From positions 1 to 49,311 of the forward strand of contig CALUMK010000019.1 in assembly GCA_944321735.1 (NCBI GenBank): a stretch of DNA of 49,311 bases, read 5' to 3'. The stretch is from an uncultured Bacteroidales bacterium. GTDB taxonomy: Bacteria > Bacteroidota > Bacteroidia > Bacteroidales > P3. The first letter of the stretch is position 1. The number at the start of each line of letters is the position of its first letter. The notes under the pieces were generated by a model that saw only the letters and a list, made by a program, of their open reading frames with translations, did not search any database and was not told the origin of the DNA. The position numbers and the translations under genes are program-made. Shown piece after piece: positions 17,064 to 26,473 of this stretch.

Positions 17064-19106
17064 ATGTTGCCATTGGTAGAAAACGATTCCTGGTTATGGC
17101 CGGTGGCTGAGAAGATTGAACGCCGCCACGAGGATTATCTCCGTACCCGTTCCTGGATCGAGCAGGAATGGGGAAGTCTCTATGATTTTGCTTCCGCCTA
17201 CCAATACTTTGGCCTGCATTATGAAGTGGACACGGACGAATGGGTGTTCCGCGAATGGCTGCCTCATGCCCGCCATGTGTTCCTGATAGGGGATTTCAAC
17301 GCTTGGGATCTGACTTCCCATGCTTTGCATCGGATAGAGGACGGGGTCTGGGAAATTCGGATGAAAGCCAAGGACGTGCCGGGGCTTGGGCATCGCACAA
17401 GGTACAAGATGTATGTTCACGATGGCAACGGCAGATGGGCCATGCGGATGCCGGCTTACACTTTCTATGCGGTGCAGGATCCGCAGAGCAAGGATTTCCA
17501 GGCCGAGGTCTGGATGCCGGGAGCGGAGGAAGCTTTCCGTTGGGGCGATGCCGAAGCCTCGTTCAAAGCTCCGGATTTTTCCAAGCAGACTCCTTTGATT
17601 TACGAGGCGCATGTGGGGATGGCGCAGGAAAAGGAAGGCGTGGGGACGTATGCGGAGTTTACCGCCAATGTCTTGCCCCGGATAAAAAAAGCGGGGTATA
17701 ATGTATTGCAGCTGATGGGGATTGCCGAGCACCCGTATTACGGCAGTTTCGGCTACCATGTGTCGAATTTCTTTGCGCCTTCGTCCCGCTTCGGCACGCC
17801 CGACGACTTGAAGGCTTTGATACGGGAGGCGCACCGGATGGGCATCAGCGTGGTGATGGACGTGGTGCATGCGCATTTTGTGGAGAACGAGAACGAGGGC
17901 TTGAACCGCTTGGACGGGAGCGATGACTTGTACAGCTACGGGGGCGAGGCGGGGACCCATCCTTATTGGAGGTCGCGGATGTTCAATTTTTCGCGCAACG
18001 AGGTGCGGCGTTTCCTGTTGTCGAATCTGCGTTACTGGATGGAGGAATTCCATTTTGACGGTTTCCGTTTCGACGGGGTGACGGCCATGATTTATTTCCA
18101 TCGGGGTTATGTGGACTATTTCGGTTCCTACCAGAATTACTTTGGGGATAAGGTTGACTGCAATGCGCTGATATATCTGTCTTTGGCTAATGATTTGGTA
18201 GCAGCGATGCGGCCGGGTGTGCATCTGAGCATTGCCGAGGAGGTGAGCGGGATGCCGGGAATGACGGCTTCGACGGCTTCGGGCGGCATCGGTTTCGATT
18301 ATCGTCTGGCGATGGGCATTCCGGACTATTGGATCAAGCTGCTCAAGGAGCGCAAGGACGAGGATTGGGTGATGGCCGAGCTTTGGTCCACGGTGAACGA
18401 CCGTTTGGCTGCCGTGCCGCAGATTGCCTATGCGGAGAGTCACGACCAGGCTTTGGTGGGGGATCAGACGCTGGCTTTCCGCCTGATGGGGGCGGAGATG
18501 TACACGAATATGTCGGTGCTTTGCCCGAGCGCGGTGGTGGACCGGGGAGTGGCATTGCACAAGATGATACGATTGTTCACGCTGTTTGTGGGGGCGGAAG
18601 GAGGTGGGTACCTGAACTTCATGGGCAATGAGTTCGGGCATCCGGAATGGATAGATTTCCCGCGGCAGGAGAACGGGTGGTCGTACCGTTATGCCCGCCG
18701 CCAGTGGCATTTGCAGGACGACCCGATGTTGAAGTACCGTTTTCTGGCCGAGTTCGACCGGGCCATGGTAGGATTGGCCAAGGAGGTTGGGTTGCGGCAG
18801 CAGGGTTTTGCTTACCGGCTGTTGTTGGACGAGGAGGGCAAGACGCTGGCTTTCGATATTGGGGAACGCTATGTGTTCGTGTTCAACTGGCATCCTTCGC
18901 GGAGCGTGCCGGATTATGTGGTGCCGGTGCGCCGCCGGGGAAAATACCGTCTGGTATTGGACTCGGACAGTGCGGAATTTGGCGGTTTCGGCCGTCAGGT
19001 GAAGCCGGAGGAAGGGGCGTTCTTCTTTACGCAGGGGGACGGTCTCAGTATTTACAATATAAACCGGGCGGCTCAGGTGTTTGCCTTGCTGCCGGAGGGG
19101 GATTGA
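17064..19106 (+). CDS. glgB: 1,4-alpha-glucan branching enzyme (GH13, eukaryotic-type subfamily)
   Basis: A 680-residue protein. An N-terminal CBM48-like domain (VFREWLPHARHVFLIGDFNAW) precedes a GH13 barrel: YNVLQLMGIAEHPYYGSFGYH, VVMDVVHAH, FDGFRFDGVTAM with the nucleophile Asp, SIAEEVSGMPG with the acid/base Glu, and ESHDQALVGDQT with the third Asp. The order and lack of a long N-terminal extension resemble the GH13_8 (eukaryote-like) branching enzymes that occur in Bacteroidetes. It makes alpha-1,6 branches in glycogen. ATG 17064 is used because the two codons before it begin with TTG. The 147 nt between lepA and this gene hold nothing I recognise. Confidence 0.95.
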   Translation: MLPLVENDSWLWPVAEKIERRHEDYLRTRSWIEQEWGSLYDFASAYQYFGLHYEVDTDEWVFREWLPHARHVFLIGDFNAWDLTSHALHRIEDGVWEIRMKAKDVPGLGHRTRYKMYVHDGNGRWAMRMPAYTFYAVQDPQSKDFQAEVWMPGAEEAFRWGDAEASFKAPDFSKQTPLIYEAHVGMAQEKEGVGTYAEFTANVLPRIKKAGYNVLQLMGIAEHPYYGSFGYHVSNFFAPSSRFGTPDDLKALIREAHRMGISVVMDVVHAHFVENENEGLNRLDGSDDLYSYGGEAGTHPYWRSRMFNFSRNEVRRFLLSNLRYWMEEFHFDGFRFDGVTAMIYFHRGYVDYFGSYQNYFGDKVDCNALIYLSLANDLVAAMRPGVHLSIAEEVSGMPGMTASTASGGIGFDYRLAMGIPDYWIKLLKERKDEDWVMAELWSTVNDRLAAVPQIAYAESHDQALVGDQTLAFRLMGAEMYTNMSVLCPSAVVDRGVALHKMIRLFTLFVGAEGGGYLNFMGNEFGHPEWIDFPRQENGWSYRYARRQWHLQDDPMLKYRFLAEFDRAMVGLAKEVGLRQQGFAYRLLLDEEGKTLAFDIGERYVFVFNWHPSRSVPDYVVPVRRRGKYRLVLDSDSAEFGGFGRQVKPEEGAFFFTQGDGLSIYNINRAAQVFALLPEGD

Positions 19107-19141
19107 GTTAGGCTTTGATAAACCATTAAATCTGTTTGACA

Positions 19142-19549
19142 ATGACAACAATGAAAGCTACTTACATGGGCGGTCTGCGTGTGGAATGCGAACACGAGGA
19201 CAGCGGCGCGAAAATCATCACGGATGCCCCTTTGGACAACCACGGGCAGGGACGTTCGTTTTCGCCTACCGATCTGGCTACGGTGGCATTGCCGGCTTGC
19301 ATGTTGACTATCATGGGAATCTATGCCGAAAATATCGGTCTGGATATTCAAGGAGCGCAAGCGGAAGTGGTCAAGGAAATGGCGGCCAATCCTCGGCGCA
19401 TTGCCAAAATGACGGTGACGATGACCATGCCGCCCAAGGGCTACAGCGAAGATGACAAGAAGAAAATCGAGCGTGCGGCCAAGACTTGCCCGGTGCATAA
19501 CACCTTGAAGGATGTGGTGGAGATGGAGCTGAAGTTCAATTGGCTGTAA
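19142..19549 (+). CDS. OsmC-family protein (peroxiredoxin-like)
   Basis: A 135-residue cytosolic protein matching OsmC/Ohr: SPTDLATVALPACMLTIMG with Cys53, and AAKTCPVHNTL with Cys116, the two cysteines that reduce organic hydroperoxides in this family. The N-terminal strand motif ATYMGGLRVECEHEDSG is also typical. It starts 35 nt after glgB and may be co-transcribed with it. ATG 19142 is chosen over the TTG at 19136. Whether this member really detoxifies peroxides is inferred from the paired cysteines. Confidence 0.9.
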   Translation: MTTMKATYMGGLRVECEHEDSGAKIITDAPLDNHGQGRSFSPTDLATVALPACMLTIMGIYAENIGLDIQGAQAEVVKEMAANPRRIAKMTVTMTMPPKGYSEDDKKKIERAAKTCPVHNTLKDVVEMELKFNWL

Positions 19550-19844
19550 GCGGTTGGACTCTGCTTTCGGCTTGCGCGGTCTTTGCGTGACTGGACTTTG
19601 GTTCCCTTGCCGTGTAATCTTCCGCAATGCAGGACACGACTGGTTTGTACTGCCTTTGCGTGGCTGCGAGCCTTGGCAAGTCGTTACGTGTGTTCGCTTC
19701 TTCTTGGCTGTCGGGTGGACGTTTTGCATCCCGTCCGTTCTGACGTGCCGATATCGTATGTGGCGGAAAATGCCGTGGTGCGGGGGATGTTGGCGGGTTC
19801 CTGCGATGGAAGCCGGGGCGTTTGCCTGCGGCGTGTTAATCTGA
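19550..19844. other. Intergenic region with no recognisable gene
   Basis: About 295 nt of GC-rich sequence between the OsmC-like gene and its distant terminator. Short frames exist on both strands but none has a start site, composition or motif that supports a gene. Confidence 0.4.
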
Positions 19845-19873
19845 GGCGGCGCGCTTCCTTGCGCCGCCGTTTT
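19845..19873 (+). terminator. Rho-independent terminator
   Basis: Perfect 8-bp stem ggcggcgc/gcgccgcc (19845-19852, 19861-19868), 8-nt loop and a GTTTT tail. It ends transcripts from the glgB/osmC side, just before the hybrid kinase gene. Confidence 0.8.
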
Positions 19874-19940
19874 GGTTCGAAAAAACTTTAAACTCAAAGT
19901 CTGACGGCTGGTTGGGCTTAAAACTCATCAAAGAAACAGC

Positions 19941-22640
19941 GTGTCTGTGGAAAATTCTTCTGGCAAAAAGGCCAAGTCGGGAAAAGGATTCAGCCAGGGC
20001 TTGGTGCTGAGTTTCATCTTGGTGTTCCTCATTTCGTTGTCGGGAGGGATTCTCATTTACCGGCAGCTGAGGGCGAGCCTTGCGTTCCAGCCGCTCCAGG
20101 TGGAGATGGCCCGGGAGAATATTTACGATGTGAGCCAGATTCTGAACGAGTTGTACCAAAGCGAGGCTTATGCTCGTTCGTATATGCAGACTTTCGAGGC
20201 GGATTATTATTACGGCTACCATGCGTGCCTGGATTCGGCGGTAGACCGCTTGCGGGCGATGAAGGCGAGGCAGATTGTGGAGGATCCTTCGTTGACGGAA
20301 AAAGTGGACACGATCGGGCGGATTCTGCGCAAGAAGACCAGGAACATGGAGAGGCTGTTCTCTTATATGAATACCTTGCGGCAGCAGAGCCTGGAGGAGG
20401 CTTCCCGGAAGATTATCGATTCTTTGCAGATAGAAACGCCTTGGCTGCCGCCGCGTATCGAAATCGGGGAATACGAGGACACGGTGGTCAAGGTGGAACG
20501 CCGGACGGAGAACACGGACGGTTTCTTCAAGCGTTTGTCGAGGGCGTTCAAGAAGGAGAAGATAGACACGGTGTATTACGTGCATCAGGAGAACCGGATT
20601 ATCGAGGAGACGATACAGCCGTTGGAGGGGCTGCATGACAGTCTGCGTCAGGCCATTGCGCGGACGGTGATGGAGTACGAGGATATGCGGCGGGTGGCCG
20701 ATGCCCGGCTTTCCCGGCAGGTCGATAATATCCTCAAATTGGATTTGGCGCTGAACGAGCAGATCATGGAGGTGCTGGATTCCTGGCAACAGACCGAGGT
20801 GGAGGCTTCGTTGCAGGTGTTGCGGCAACGGGCGGACGATTTGCGGCGGATGTCGCAGACGATTGCCTGGATCGGGGTGCTGTCTTTCTTGGTGTCGTTC
20901 CTGGCCTTGTTCTTCCTGCTTCGTTCGGCTCTGCGTTCACAGAAGCGGGAGCGGGCGTTGGCGGTTTCGGAGGCGGAGAAGGCGGTGCTTTTGGCCAATC
21001 GGGAGCAGCTGATGAAGAGCATCGCGCACGATATCAAGTCGCCGTTGAGCACGATTATCGGCAGCACGGACTTGCTGGACCGTTCGGGTGTGCCGGACGA
21101 AAGCCGGCATTACCTGCAATGTACCAAGGCGGCTTCGTCTTATCTTTTGGAATTAGTCAACAATTTGCTGGATTATGTGAAGTGGCAGAGCGGGGAACTG
21201 AAGTCGGAGCAGACTTTGTTCAATCCTTGCAAGTTGTTTGCCGAGGTGCAGGCGATGTACCGTTTGCAGGCGGAGGAGAAGGGTTTGACTTTCCGTTTTC
21301 GTATGCAGGGGGAGGCCGAGGATGGCCGGGATGGGGGTTCGGCTTGGCGGGGAGATGGTTCTTGTCCGGATTCCGAGGGGGTTTCATCGGGATGGTTCAA
21401 GGGCGATGCCTTGCGGATCCGGCAGATTTGCGGGAACCTGTTGTCGAACGCGATCAAGTACACGGATGCGGGTTTCGTGGAGTTCCGGGTGGACTGGACG
21501 GAGGATGCCTTGTCTTTGGTGGTACGGGATTCGGGCCGGGGGATTGCCGAGGCGGATCAGGAGAGGATTTTCGAGGAATTTGTCAGGGTGGGCAAGGAAA
21601 AGGCCGGGGTGGAAGGTACCGGGCTGGGGCTGTCGGTGACTTTGAAGTGGGTGGAATTGCTGGGGGGCAAGCTGCAGCTGGAGAGTGCATTGGACAAGGG
21701 TTCCGAATTCAGGGTAACTTTGCCTGTGCAGGCGGTGGACGGCTCGGAAGTGGAACAGAAGGTGTTGGATAACAAGGAGCGTCAGGGCGGACGGACGAAC
21801 GATTCCTTGCGGGGAATCCGGGTGGCGGTGATTGACGATGACCGGATGTTGCAGAAGATTCTTTGCGCGTATCTGGAACGGATGGGCTTGGAAGTCAAGG
21901 CTACGTCCAATCCGGACGAGTTGATGGCTTGGGTCGCGGAGGCTTGGCCTCAGTTGGTCGTCACGGATTTGCAGATGCCGAGAGTGTCGGGTTACGAGGT
22001 TCTGGAGCGGGTCAAGGCGGTGGATGCCGCTATGCCGGTGATTCTGTTGACGGGGAAGCATTTTGTGGATGTGTCGGCTTCGGCTGGCAAGGCGGATGCT
22101 TCTTCGGCTGCCGCGGAAGAGGAGGTTTCGTTCTCGGTGGTTTTGCAGAAACCGGTGGAATTCCAGGCTTTGCTGGATGCTATTGAAAAGTGTTTGCCGC
22201 AGGATTGTTTGCCGCAGGATGGAAGCCCGCTTCCTTGGGGGCTTCAGGGGCAAAAGAATGAGGATGTCGGGAAGGTCGGAAATGCCGGGGATGTCGGAAA
22301 TGCCGGGGGCGATGCCTATGATTTGTCCAGCATCCGTGCTTTCTTAGGAGATGAGCCGGAGAAGATGGCGGAATTTTTGCGGGAATTCTTCGATACGGTT
22401 TTCGATCAGCTTGAGGATTTGAAGATTATGGTCGAGGAAAAGGATTCGGCGCGTCTGTCGGCTTTGTCGCACAAGATGGCTTCGATGTGCGGGCAGTTGG
22501 GAATGAACGGCTTGCAGGATTTGCTTCGTTCTTGGGAAAAAGGCCTTGCCGTGCCGTCGATGCAGGACATTCTTGACTTGGAATCCCGTTTGCAAGACTT
22601 GCAATGCCGGATGGAGCAGGACGGCCTGCTGACGTTTTGA
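19941..22640 (+). CDS. Hybrid sensor histidine kinase with receiver and Hpt domains
   Basis: An 899-residue membrane kinase. TM1 is near residues 18-41 (GLVLSFILVFLISLSGGILI) and TM2 near 313-336 (IAWIGVLSFLVSFLALFF), enclosing a periplasmic helical sensor region of about 270 residues. The kinase core has the H-box IAHDIKSPLST (His363), N-box ICGNLLSNAIKYT, and GTGLGLSV. A receiver follows (VAVIDDDRM, TDLQMP with Asp676) and a C-terminal Hpt domain with SHKMASMCGQLG (His844), so it can run an internal phosphorelay. A Gly-rich linker before the Hpt contains short repeats (DVGKVGNAG, DVGNAGG). The start is GTG 19941; no upstream ATG is in frame. Signal and output regulator are unknown. Confidence 0.93.
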   Translation: MSVENSSGKKAKSGKGFSQGLVLSFILVFLISLSGGILIYRQLRASLAFQPLQVEMARENIYDVSQILNELYQSEAYARSYMQTFEADYYYGYHACLDSAVDRLRAMKARQIVEDPSLTEKVDTIGRILRKKTRNMERLFSYMNTLRQQSLEEASRKIIDSLQIETPWLPPRIEIGEYEDTVVKVERRTENTDGFFKRLSRAFKKEKIDTVYYVHQENRIIEETIQPLEGLHDSLRQAIARTVMEYEDMRRVADARLSRQVDNILKLDLALNEQIMEVLDSWQQTEVEASLQVLRQRADDLRRMSQTIAWIGVLSFLVSFLALFFLLRSALRSQKRERALAVSEAEKAVLLANREQLMKSIAHDIKSPLSTIIGSTDLLDRSGVPDESRHYLQCTKAASSYLLELVNNLLDYVKWQSGELKSEQTLFNPCKLFAEVQAMYRLQAEEKGLTFRFRMQGEAEDGRDGGSAWRGDGSCPDSEGVSSGWFKGDALRIRQICGNLLSNAIKYTDAGFVEFRVDWTEDALSLVVRDSGRGIAEADQERIFEEFVRVGKEKAGVEGTGLGLSVTLKWVELLGGKLQLESALDKGSEFRVTLPVQAVDGSEVEQKVLDNKERQGGRTNDSLRGIRVAVIDDDRMLQKILCAYLERMGLEVKATSNPDELMAWVAEAWPQLVVTDLQMPRVSGYEVLERVKAVDAAMPVILLTGKHFVDVSASAGKADASSAAAEEEVSFSVVLQKPVEFQALLDAIEKCLPQDCLPQDGSPLPWGLQGQKNEDVGKVGNAGDVGNAGGDAYDLSSIRAFLGDEPEKMAEFLREFFDTVFDQLEDLKIMVEEKDSARLSALSHKMASMCGQLGMNGLQDLLRSWEKGLAVPSMQDILDLESRLQDLQCRMEQDGLLTF

Positions 22641-22708
22641 AAGATATGGATTTGGGTGTGGTTGACGGAATATGATAAAGAGATGGGTGCATATTGACAT
22701 TTTTTGAG

Positions 22709-24159
22709 ATGGAAACAGCAGAACTTATCAAACTGATAAATACACTTACAAAACTCACACAGGAAACTGAATGGGTTGAGTTCAAACATAATTTTCACTC
22801 CCCTGAAGAAATCGGAGAGCGTCTGTCTGACTTTCCAATTCAGCCTGCCTGTGGAACAAACCATATGGTTATCTGATATTTGGAATAGATGATACTACAC
22901 ATGAAGTAGTGGGAACAACCTTCAAGGCAAAATCGCACAAAAAGGGGAATGAAGAGCTTGAAATGTGGTTGTCTCTCAGGCTAAGTCCGAAGGTTGACTT
23001 TGAAGTATATGAGTTTGACTATAGCGAAGGCAAGCACATTTCCATGTATCGTATCCCGGCAGCAGTAAATGTCCCCGTTGAGTTTACGAATGTATCGTAT
23101 ATCCGTGTCGGTTCATTGACCAAGAAACTATCCATGTTCAAAGACAAGGAAGCCAAGATATGGAAAAAGAACAGTGGTAAACCTCTGAATAAGATACTTG
23201 TAAAGAACAATGTTTCTATGCAGGAGGTCATTTCATTGCTGTCCGTTGAAACCTACTTTGATTTGATGAAGCTGCCGATGCCCACTACACAGCAGGCAAT
23301 AATCGAAAAGTTCAAAACCGAGCAACTTATTGCGGAGGATGAAACAGGACTGGCGATAACTGAATTGGGCGCCATCTTGTTTGCAAAGAATTTGGCTGAT
23401 TTTGACAATCTCAAGAGAAAAGCCGTCAGGGTAATTGTCTACAAAGGGAAGAATAAGCTTGAGACAGAACGGGAACAGATGTTCTCAAAAGGCTATGCGC
23501 TCTCTTTTGAAAACATGATTGACTGGATAAAAGGGCAACTGCCTGCAAATGAAGAAATAGGCAAGGTTTTACGGAGAGAAGTGACAATGTATCCAGAAAT
23601 AACCATTCGTGAAATCATGGCCAATATGATTATACATCAAGACTTTACGGAACTTGGTTTTCCCATGGTGGAAATATATTCAGACCGCATGGATATTTCT
23701 AATCCGGGGCTTCCTCTTATAAATACAGACAGGTTTATAGATGAATATGTTTCCAGGAACGAAAGTCTTGCCGATATTATGAGAAGGATGGGCTTCTGTG
23801 AGGAAAAAGGAAGTGGAATGGATAAGGCTCTTATTAACAGCGAACTTTATAAATTGCCACCTATGAGGTTTTCCGTTTCTGAAAACAGAACCACTGTCAC
23901 GTTGTTCTCTTATCGTCCGTTGTCTGAATTCAATAAACAAGAGCGGCTGGCGGCCTGTTACCAGCACGCCTGTATCAAATATGTGTCGGGCGCAATGATG
24001 ACAAATCAAAGTCTCAGAGAGCGTTTGGGGGTTGAACAGAAAAACTACCCGATGATTTCCAGGATTATAAAGGACGGAATAGACAGCAATTTAATAAAGG
24101 AAGCCGATCCGGAAAACAAGAATCGACGGTATGTCAAATACATCCCTTATTGGGCATAA
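22709..24159 (+). pseudogene. AlbA_2-type ATP-binding protein (COG2865-like), frameshifted
   Basis: The first frame starts at ATG 22709 (METAELIKLINTLTKL) with the AlbA_2 motif EWVEFKHNFHSPEEIGERL and runs into a stop at 22874. The next frame supplies the expected continuation: LSNSACLWNKPYGYLIFGIDD, then VEFTNVSYIRVGSLTKKL, MANMIIHQDF, and the HATPase_c_4 pattern MDISNPGLPLINTDRF and EKGSGMDKAL, ending with winged-helix-like sequence. A single missing base near 22826-22830 explains the break; restored length would be about 483 residues. Proteins of this family are putative transcriptional regulators or accessory ATP-binding proteins. The gene is AT-richer than neighbouring core genes, which suggests transfer. 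It may be truly inactive or a sequencing error. Confidence 0.8.
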
Positions 24160-24160
24160 T

Positions 24161-24311
24161 TTCATGTAACCACCATGTAACTATGCTATGATAATATTAG
24201 TCATCGGAAAGTCATAAAGACTCAGTTATTTTGCAATTTATTGGTAAACAGCATATGTATCCTCGCCCTCGTTGATGTCATCATGTGGATTTCATGTAAC
24301 TGCCATGTAAC
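24161..24311. repeat. Two 21-bp repeats, each with two CATGTAAC words
   Basis: Near-identical copies at 24161-24181 and 24291-24311 (two differences), 130 bp apart. Each contains CATGTAAC twice at an 11-bp period, about one helical turn, giving four words directly downstream of the AlbA_2-type gene. They could be protein-binding iterons or scars of a past insertion. Confidence 0.6.
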
Positions 24312-24383
24312 AGCACTACTTGAAAACAGACTTGTGTATTATGGTAAAGGGTAAACCTCATTTTGGGGTTTCAACGAATTTTG

Positions 24384-24432
24384 TTTCCCCGGAATTCCCC
24401 GTTTTTCTACGTTTTTCCCCGGAATTCCCCGG
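24384..24432. repeat. Duplicated CCCCGGAATTCCCCG word
   Basis: tttccccggaattccccg at 24384-24401 recurs at 24414-24431. It is GC-rich within an AT-rich leader upstream of the PepSY-like gene. Function unknown. Apart from these repeats and the -7 box the region 24160-24613 has no gene; a hydrophobic in-frame extension upstream of 24614 appears to be leader sequence. Confidence 0.55.
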
Positions 24433-24465
24433 TTCGTGATGCTGGGGTTATATGGGGAAAGAAAT

Positions 24466-24473
24466 TATTTTTG
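24466..24473 (+). promoter_or_regulatory. Candidate -7 box for the PepSY-like gene
   Basis: TATTTTTG matches TAnnTTTG, 140 nt upstream of the ATG at 24614. No -33 TTTG is visible. Confidence 0.35.
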
Positions 24474-24613
24474 TATTTATTTTTCTGTTTCTGTGTATTT
24501 TATTTTCTTTTTGGTTTCCGGATTCGTTTTTCGTCGGTTTTGGTACGCTTTTTTCTTTAACCCGATGTCTGGCGACCGGTTTTGGTTTAAAAGGTCGCAA
24601 CGAAAAAGGGGAA

Positions 24614-25060
24614 ATGAAGATGAAACGGAATATATTGGCGGGATTCGCTGTTTTGGCCTTGGCAAGTTTTTCTGCTTTGCAGGCGGAGTCGGCTCCGGTG
24701 CTTGATTCGATGAGCAACGATTTGGCGATGGTGGGTCCTGTTCTGACAGGGCAGGCGGCCGAACCTTTTGCCGGAGATGCAGTTGAACCGATGGCTGCTC
24801 CTGTCGATTTGGCTTTCTTCGATGCCCCGGTCAAACCGGATACGGTGGTGAAGAAGAACGTCAAAAAGTTCACGGCGGTAGGGCTGGATAAGATTCCCGA
24901 AGCGGTGTTGGATACGGTGGGCGCTCGTTATCCTGAATATACAGTGGTCAATTCCGGAAAGAATGACCAGCAAGAATATGCCTTGATTATCAATACCAAG
25001 GACGGTGTCAAGAAGACATTGGTGATTAAAGACAATGGTGAAATCTTGTCGGACAAATAG
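24614..25060 (+). CDS. Exported PepSY-like protein
   Basis: A 148-residue protein with a signal peptide (KRNILAGFAVLALASFSALQA). The mature C-terminal half has the PepSY-like/BLIP-like fold pattern frequent in Bacteroidetes periplasmic proteins: IPEAVLDTVGARYPEYTVVNS, EYALIINTKDG, KKTLVIKDNGEIL. The region between (residues 30-80) is acidic and Ala/Pro-rich, probably disordered. Function is unknown; related proteins are periplasmic. Two ATGs (24614, 24620) are possible. A good terminator follows. Confidence 0.75.
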   Translation: MKMKRNILAGFAVLALASFSALQAESAPVLDSMSNDLAMVGPVLTGQAAEPFAGDAVEPMAAPVDLAFFDAPVKPDTVVKKNVKKFTAVGLDKIPEAVLDTVGARYPEYTVVNSGKNDQQEYALIINTKDGVKKTLVIKDNGEILSDK

Positions 25061-25113
25061 GATAACTCTCTTCCTATTAGGTCTCCGCCTCTAGGGGACC
25101 GTGACGCACCATG

Positions 25114-25150
25114 AAGCGGCAGTTTCTCGATAGGAACTGCCGCTTTTCTA
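25114..25150 (+). terminator. Rho-independent terminator after the PepSY-like gene
   Basis: Perfect 11-bp stem (aagcggcagtt at 25114-25124, aactgccgctt at 25135-25145) with a 10-nt loop and TTTTCTATT tail. It lies between convergent genes and could also slow transcripts from aroA. Confidence 0.85.
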
Positions 25151-25186
25151 TTAAGCTTATTGTAGGATTTGTCTAAAACTCTTTTT

Positions 25187-26467
25187 TTATTTGGCACCGA
25201 GGCGCTTGAGCACCTGCCAGAACCCCGGGAACGACTTGTTGACCACTTCCTTGTCGTCGAGCGTGATTTTGCCGTATTTCATGGCTAAGAGCGAGAAGGA
25301 CAAAGCCATGCGGTGGTCGCCGTAAGTGCGGATCACGTTCTTTTCCGGATGCAGTTCGGAAGGGAAGATATGCAGCTCGTTGTCGAATTCCGATTCGGTG
25401 CATTCCACTTTGGCCCCCATGCGAGCCAGCTCGTCCCGGAGCGCGATGATGCGGTCGGTTTCCTTGTAGCGCAGCCCGAAGATACCGGTCAGGCGGGCTT
25501 CGATGCCCAAGGCGGCGCAGCAGACAGCCATCGTCTGGGCCAGGTCGGGATGATGCACGAAATCGTATTCTTTCGGTTCCCGGTCTATTTCCGCGCCGGC
25601 CGTTTTTGTCAGCACGATTCGGTCTTCCAGAAATTCGGTCTCGATGCCGAAATCCTCGAACCAGTCGGAGATGATCCAGTCGCCCTGCACGCTGTCCTCG
25701 AAGAGCAACGGCAATTCGATTCGCCCGCTTTCAGCCAAGGCGAGCAGGCCGTAGAGATAGGAGGCCGAAGTCCAGTCGGCTTCGATCAATGCCTGGCTCG
25801 GTGCATGCAGAGGGCCGTCGATGAACATATTGCTGCCGTCGATGAACACGACTTCCGCCCCGCAGTTGCGCATCAGTTGGGCTGTCATCTGGATGTAGGG
25901 CAGCGACACCTTGGTTTCCCCCAGCATTTCTATATGCAGGCCGTGCGGGAACAGGGGCGCGGTCATCATCAGGGCCGATACGAACTGGCTGCTCTGGCTG
26001 GCATCCACGCTGATCAGGTCGGTATTGTCGAGCAAGGCTTCGGGTTTGCCTATGACCCGGAGCGGAGGATAGCCTTCCTCGCCCAGGTAGGTTATCTTGA
26101 TGCCCAAGGCTCGCAGCGAATCCACCAAAGGACCGATAGGCCGTGCCTGCATCCTCGGGTTGGAGGAAGTGAGCACCCAGTTGCCTGGGCGGAAAGCCAG
26201 CTGCGCTGTCAGGAAGCGGATGACCGCTCCAGCGTTGAGGCAGTCCAGGACCACCTCGTCCTCATCGTCTTCGTCATGGTCGGCAATCACATCCAGCAGC
26301 TTTTGCATCAGTTTGGTATCCTCCGATTCGGAAAGGTTTCTCAGCTCGAAATCCTCCTCGGCCAGGAATTGAAGGATAAGGTAGCGGTTGCTGATGCTTT
26401 TGGAGCTGGGCAGCTTGACTTCGCCTTTGAGTGTCTTGTTCTTGAATTGTATGCTTATCGTGTTCAT
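25187..26467 (-). CDS. aroA: 3-phosphoshikimate 1-carboxyvinyltransferase (EPSP synthase)
   Basis: A 426-residue cytosolic enzyme of normal length. It joins shikimate 3-phosphate and phosphoenolpyruvate in the sixth step of the shikimate pathway. Seen motifs: LPSSKSISNRYLIL (substrate-binding Lys), ASQSSQFVSALMM, LRYKETDRI and TYGDHRMALSFSLLAMK. A short insertion of acidic residues (DHDEDDEDEVVLD, around 65-77) sits in the N-terminal half, which is common in Bacteroidetes members. It is the last gene of a porX-tsaE-aroB-aroA operon, 6 nt after aroB. Confidence 0.96.
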   Translation of the reverse strand: MNTISIQFKNKTLKGEVKLPSSKSISNRYLILQFLAEEDFELRNLSESEDTKLMQKLLDVIADHDEDDEDEVVLDCLNAGAVIRFLTAQLAFRPGNWVLTSSNPRMQARPIGPLVDSLRALGIKITYLGEEGYPPLRVIGKPEALLDNTDLISVDASQSSQFVSALMMTAPLFPHGLHIEMLGETKVSLPYIQMTAQLMRNCGAEVVFIDGSNMFIDGPLHAPSQALIEADWTSASYLYGLLALAESGRIELPLLFEDSVQGDWIISDWFEDFGIETEFLEDRIVLTKTAGAEIDREPKEYDFVHHPDLAQTMAVCCAALGIEARLTGIFGLRYKETDRIIALRDELARMGAKVECTESEFDNELHIFPSELHPEKNVIRTYGDHRMALSFSLLAMKYGKITLDDKEVVNKSFPGFWQVLKRLGAK

Positions 26468-26473
26468 AATGGT

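Noticed and set aside
17094-19151. 685-residue open frame on the minus strand
   Set aside because: It is exactly antisense to glgB, whose protein has all GH13 catalytic motifs. The His/Arg/Pro-rich translation is typical of a shadow frame in GC-rich sequence.
24452-24613. Hydrophobic N-terminal extension of the PepSY-like protein
   Set aside because: It is a T-rich leader that contains the likely -7 box; a normal signal peptide starts at 24614 or 24620.
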